Below, one piece after another: positions 63,326 to 64,000 of a stretch of 64,000 nucleotides of DNA. The DNA is from Tetrahymena thermophila SB210. Taxonomy: Eukaryota > Ciliophora > Oligohymenophorea > Hymenostomatida > Tetrahymenidae. The stretch is taken from assembly GCF_000189635.1 (NCBI RefSeq), contig NW_002476433.1, forward strand, positions 1-64,000, in the 5' to 3' direction. Position 1 is the first letter of the stretch. The number at the start of each line of letters is the position of its first letter. A program made the position numbers and the translations under genes. The notes beneath the pieces were generated by a model that ran no database searches, was not told where the DNA came from, and saw only the letters and a program-made list of their open reading frames with translations.

Positions 63326-64000
63326 TAAGTCATGATATTTTAACAAAAATCTTTTAAAAGCTCAAATTATTTTTAATCACCATTTAAATTTTCGTTCAAA
63401 CTCATACAATCATCAATCCTATTATAAATTTTACGACTAAAGATTGAATTTGCTTAATAAAAAACAAATAAGATTTTATTTCTTTAAAAAAAAAAAAATT
63501 ATTTAGCTTTAAAAATACAATAAAGTGTATTAATAATACAAATAAAAGAGATTAATAAAGAAATTACCAAAAGCTAAAAATATGTTTAAAAATAAAAGAA
63601 ATATTTTTTTGATTGACATTTAATAAAAAATGGATAATTTTATTAATTTTTGAATGCCTCCTCTCAGTTTCTGTTAGGTGTAAAATATACATTAATTATG
63701 TTAAATCCTGATTAAATTACAAGATTGTAAAAGAAAAAATAAAAATAAATACAATTTGTTGCTGAAGTTTCTAATAAAGAAAGTTTAAAATGTTACTTAG
63801 TAAACTTACAATAGTTAAGTTATACATATTAAGTAAATTATTTTTAATTTAATTTTATGTATCCCTTAAGCTTAAGCTTCGATTTTTTGTAATTAAATTC
63901 AATTGATTATGAGGGTAACCTATTTATTTGTAAAAAAATGAGAGTAAGAGCTACTTTTCTAAAAGTAATCATTCTTTATTTCTTATAAAAAAATTAACTA
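63326..64000. other. AT-rich sequence to window end, no gene seen
   Basis: It includes a run of about 12 A near 63487. A short frame starting ATGAGTTTG (about 63405, minus strand) is open for some 28 codons only. Confidence 0.55.

Overview
The window is the left end of a macronuclear chromosome of a ciliate, most likely Tetrahymena. It opens with four CCCCAA telomere repeats. Base composition is extremely AT-rich. Long genes appear only when TAA and TAG are read as glutamine and TGA is the sole stop, and introns are short GT...AG introns (33 to about 490 nt) in even more AT-rich sequence. All gene models below use that code, so standard-code ORFs are mostly shadows. I saw no tRNA, rRNA, CRISPR or transposon gene.

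Layout. 1-25: telomere. 575-2009: two weak subtelomeric gene models (+). 2570-4642: P-loop kinase of the uridine/nicotinamide-riboside kinase type with a long unique N-terminus (-). 5575-9574: six-exon Gln/Asn-rich protein (-). 10176-11655: small multi-exon gene with one unresolved junction (-). 12960-15412: six-exon multi-pass membrane protein whose layout recalls the nucleoporin Ndc1 (+). 16402-17196: EF-hand protein (+). 17.2-20.6 kb: mostly empty, one weak ORF. 20604-21362: tandem CCCH zinc-finger protein of the TIS11/TTP type (+).

22067-60176: ten paralogous genes, all on the minus strand, coding for roughly 800-residue proteins with two membrane segments, a cysteine-bearing ectodomain between them and a long Gln/Asn-rich cytoplasmic tail holding a strongly conserved block. 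Each has one phase-0 intron at the same place, just before the second membrane segment. Copies 3 to 8 form three tandem repeats of a 7.6-kb unit made of one type-B and one type-A gene. Copy 9 is a further type A whose expected type-B partner is missing, and a junction at about 53.45 kb shows where it was lost. Copies 1, 2 and 10 are older and more diverged. Copy 1 lacks a recognisable splice donor and copy 4 seems to carry a 2-nt deletion, so the array shows birth and decay together. One unrelated intronless gene (25619-26986) sits between copies 1 and 2.

60755-63325: a 720-codon Asn/Gln-rich gene, preceded 18 nt upstream by a 129-codon ORF in the same frame, the two separated by one TGA. The rest of the window to 64000 shows no gene.

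The genes do not form a pathway or operon. The common theme is a subtelomeric, lineage-specific gene family expanding by unequal exchange. Protein functions beyond the domains named are inferred from motifs read by eye; no database search was possible.
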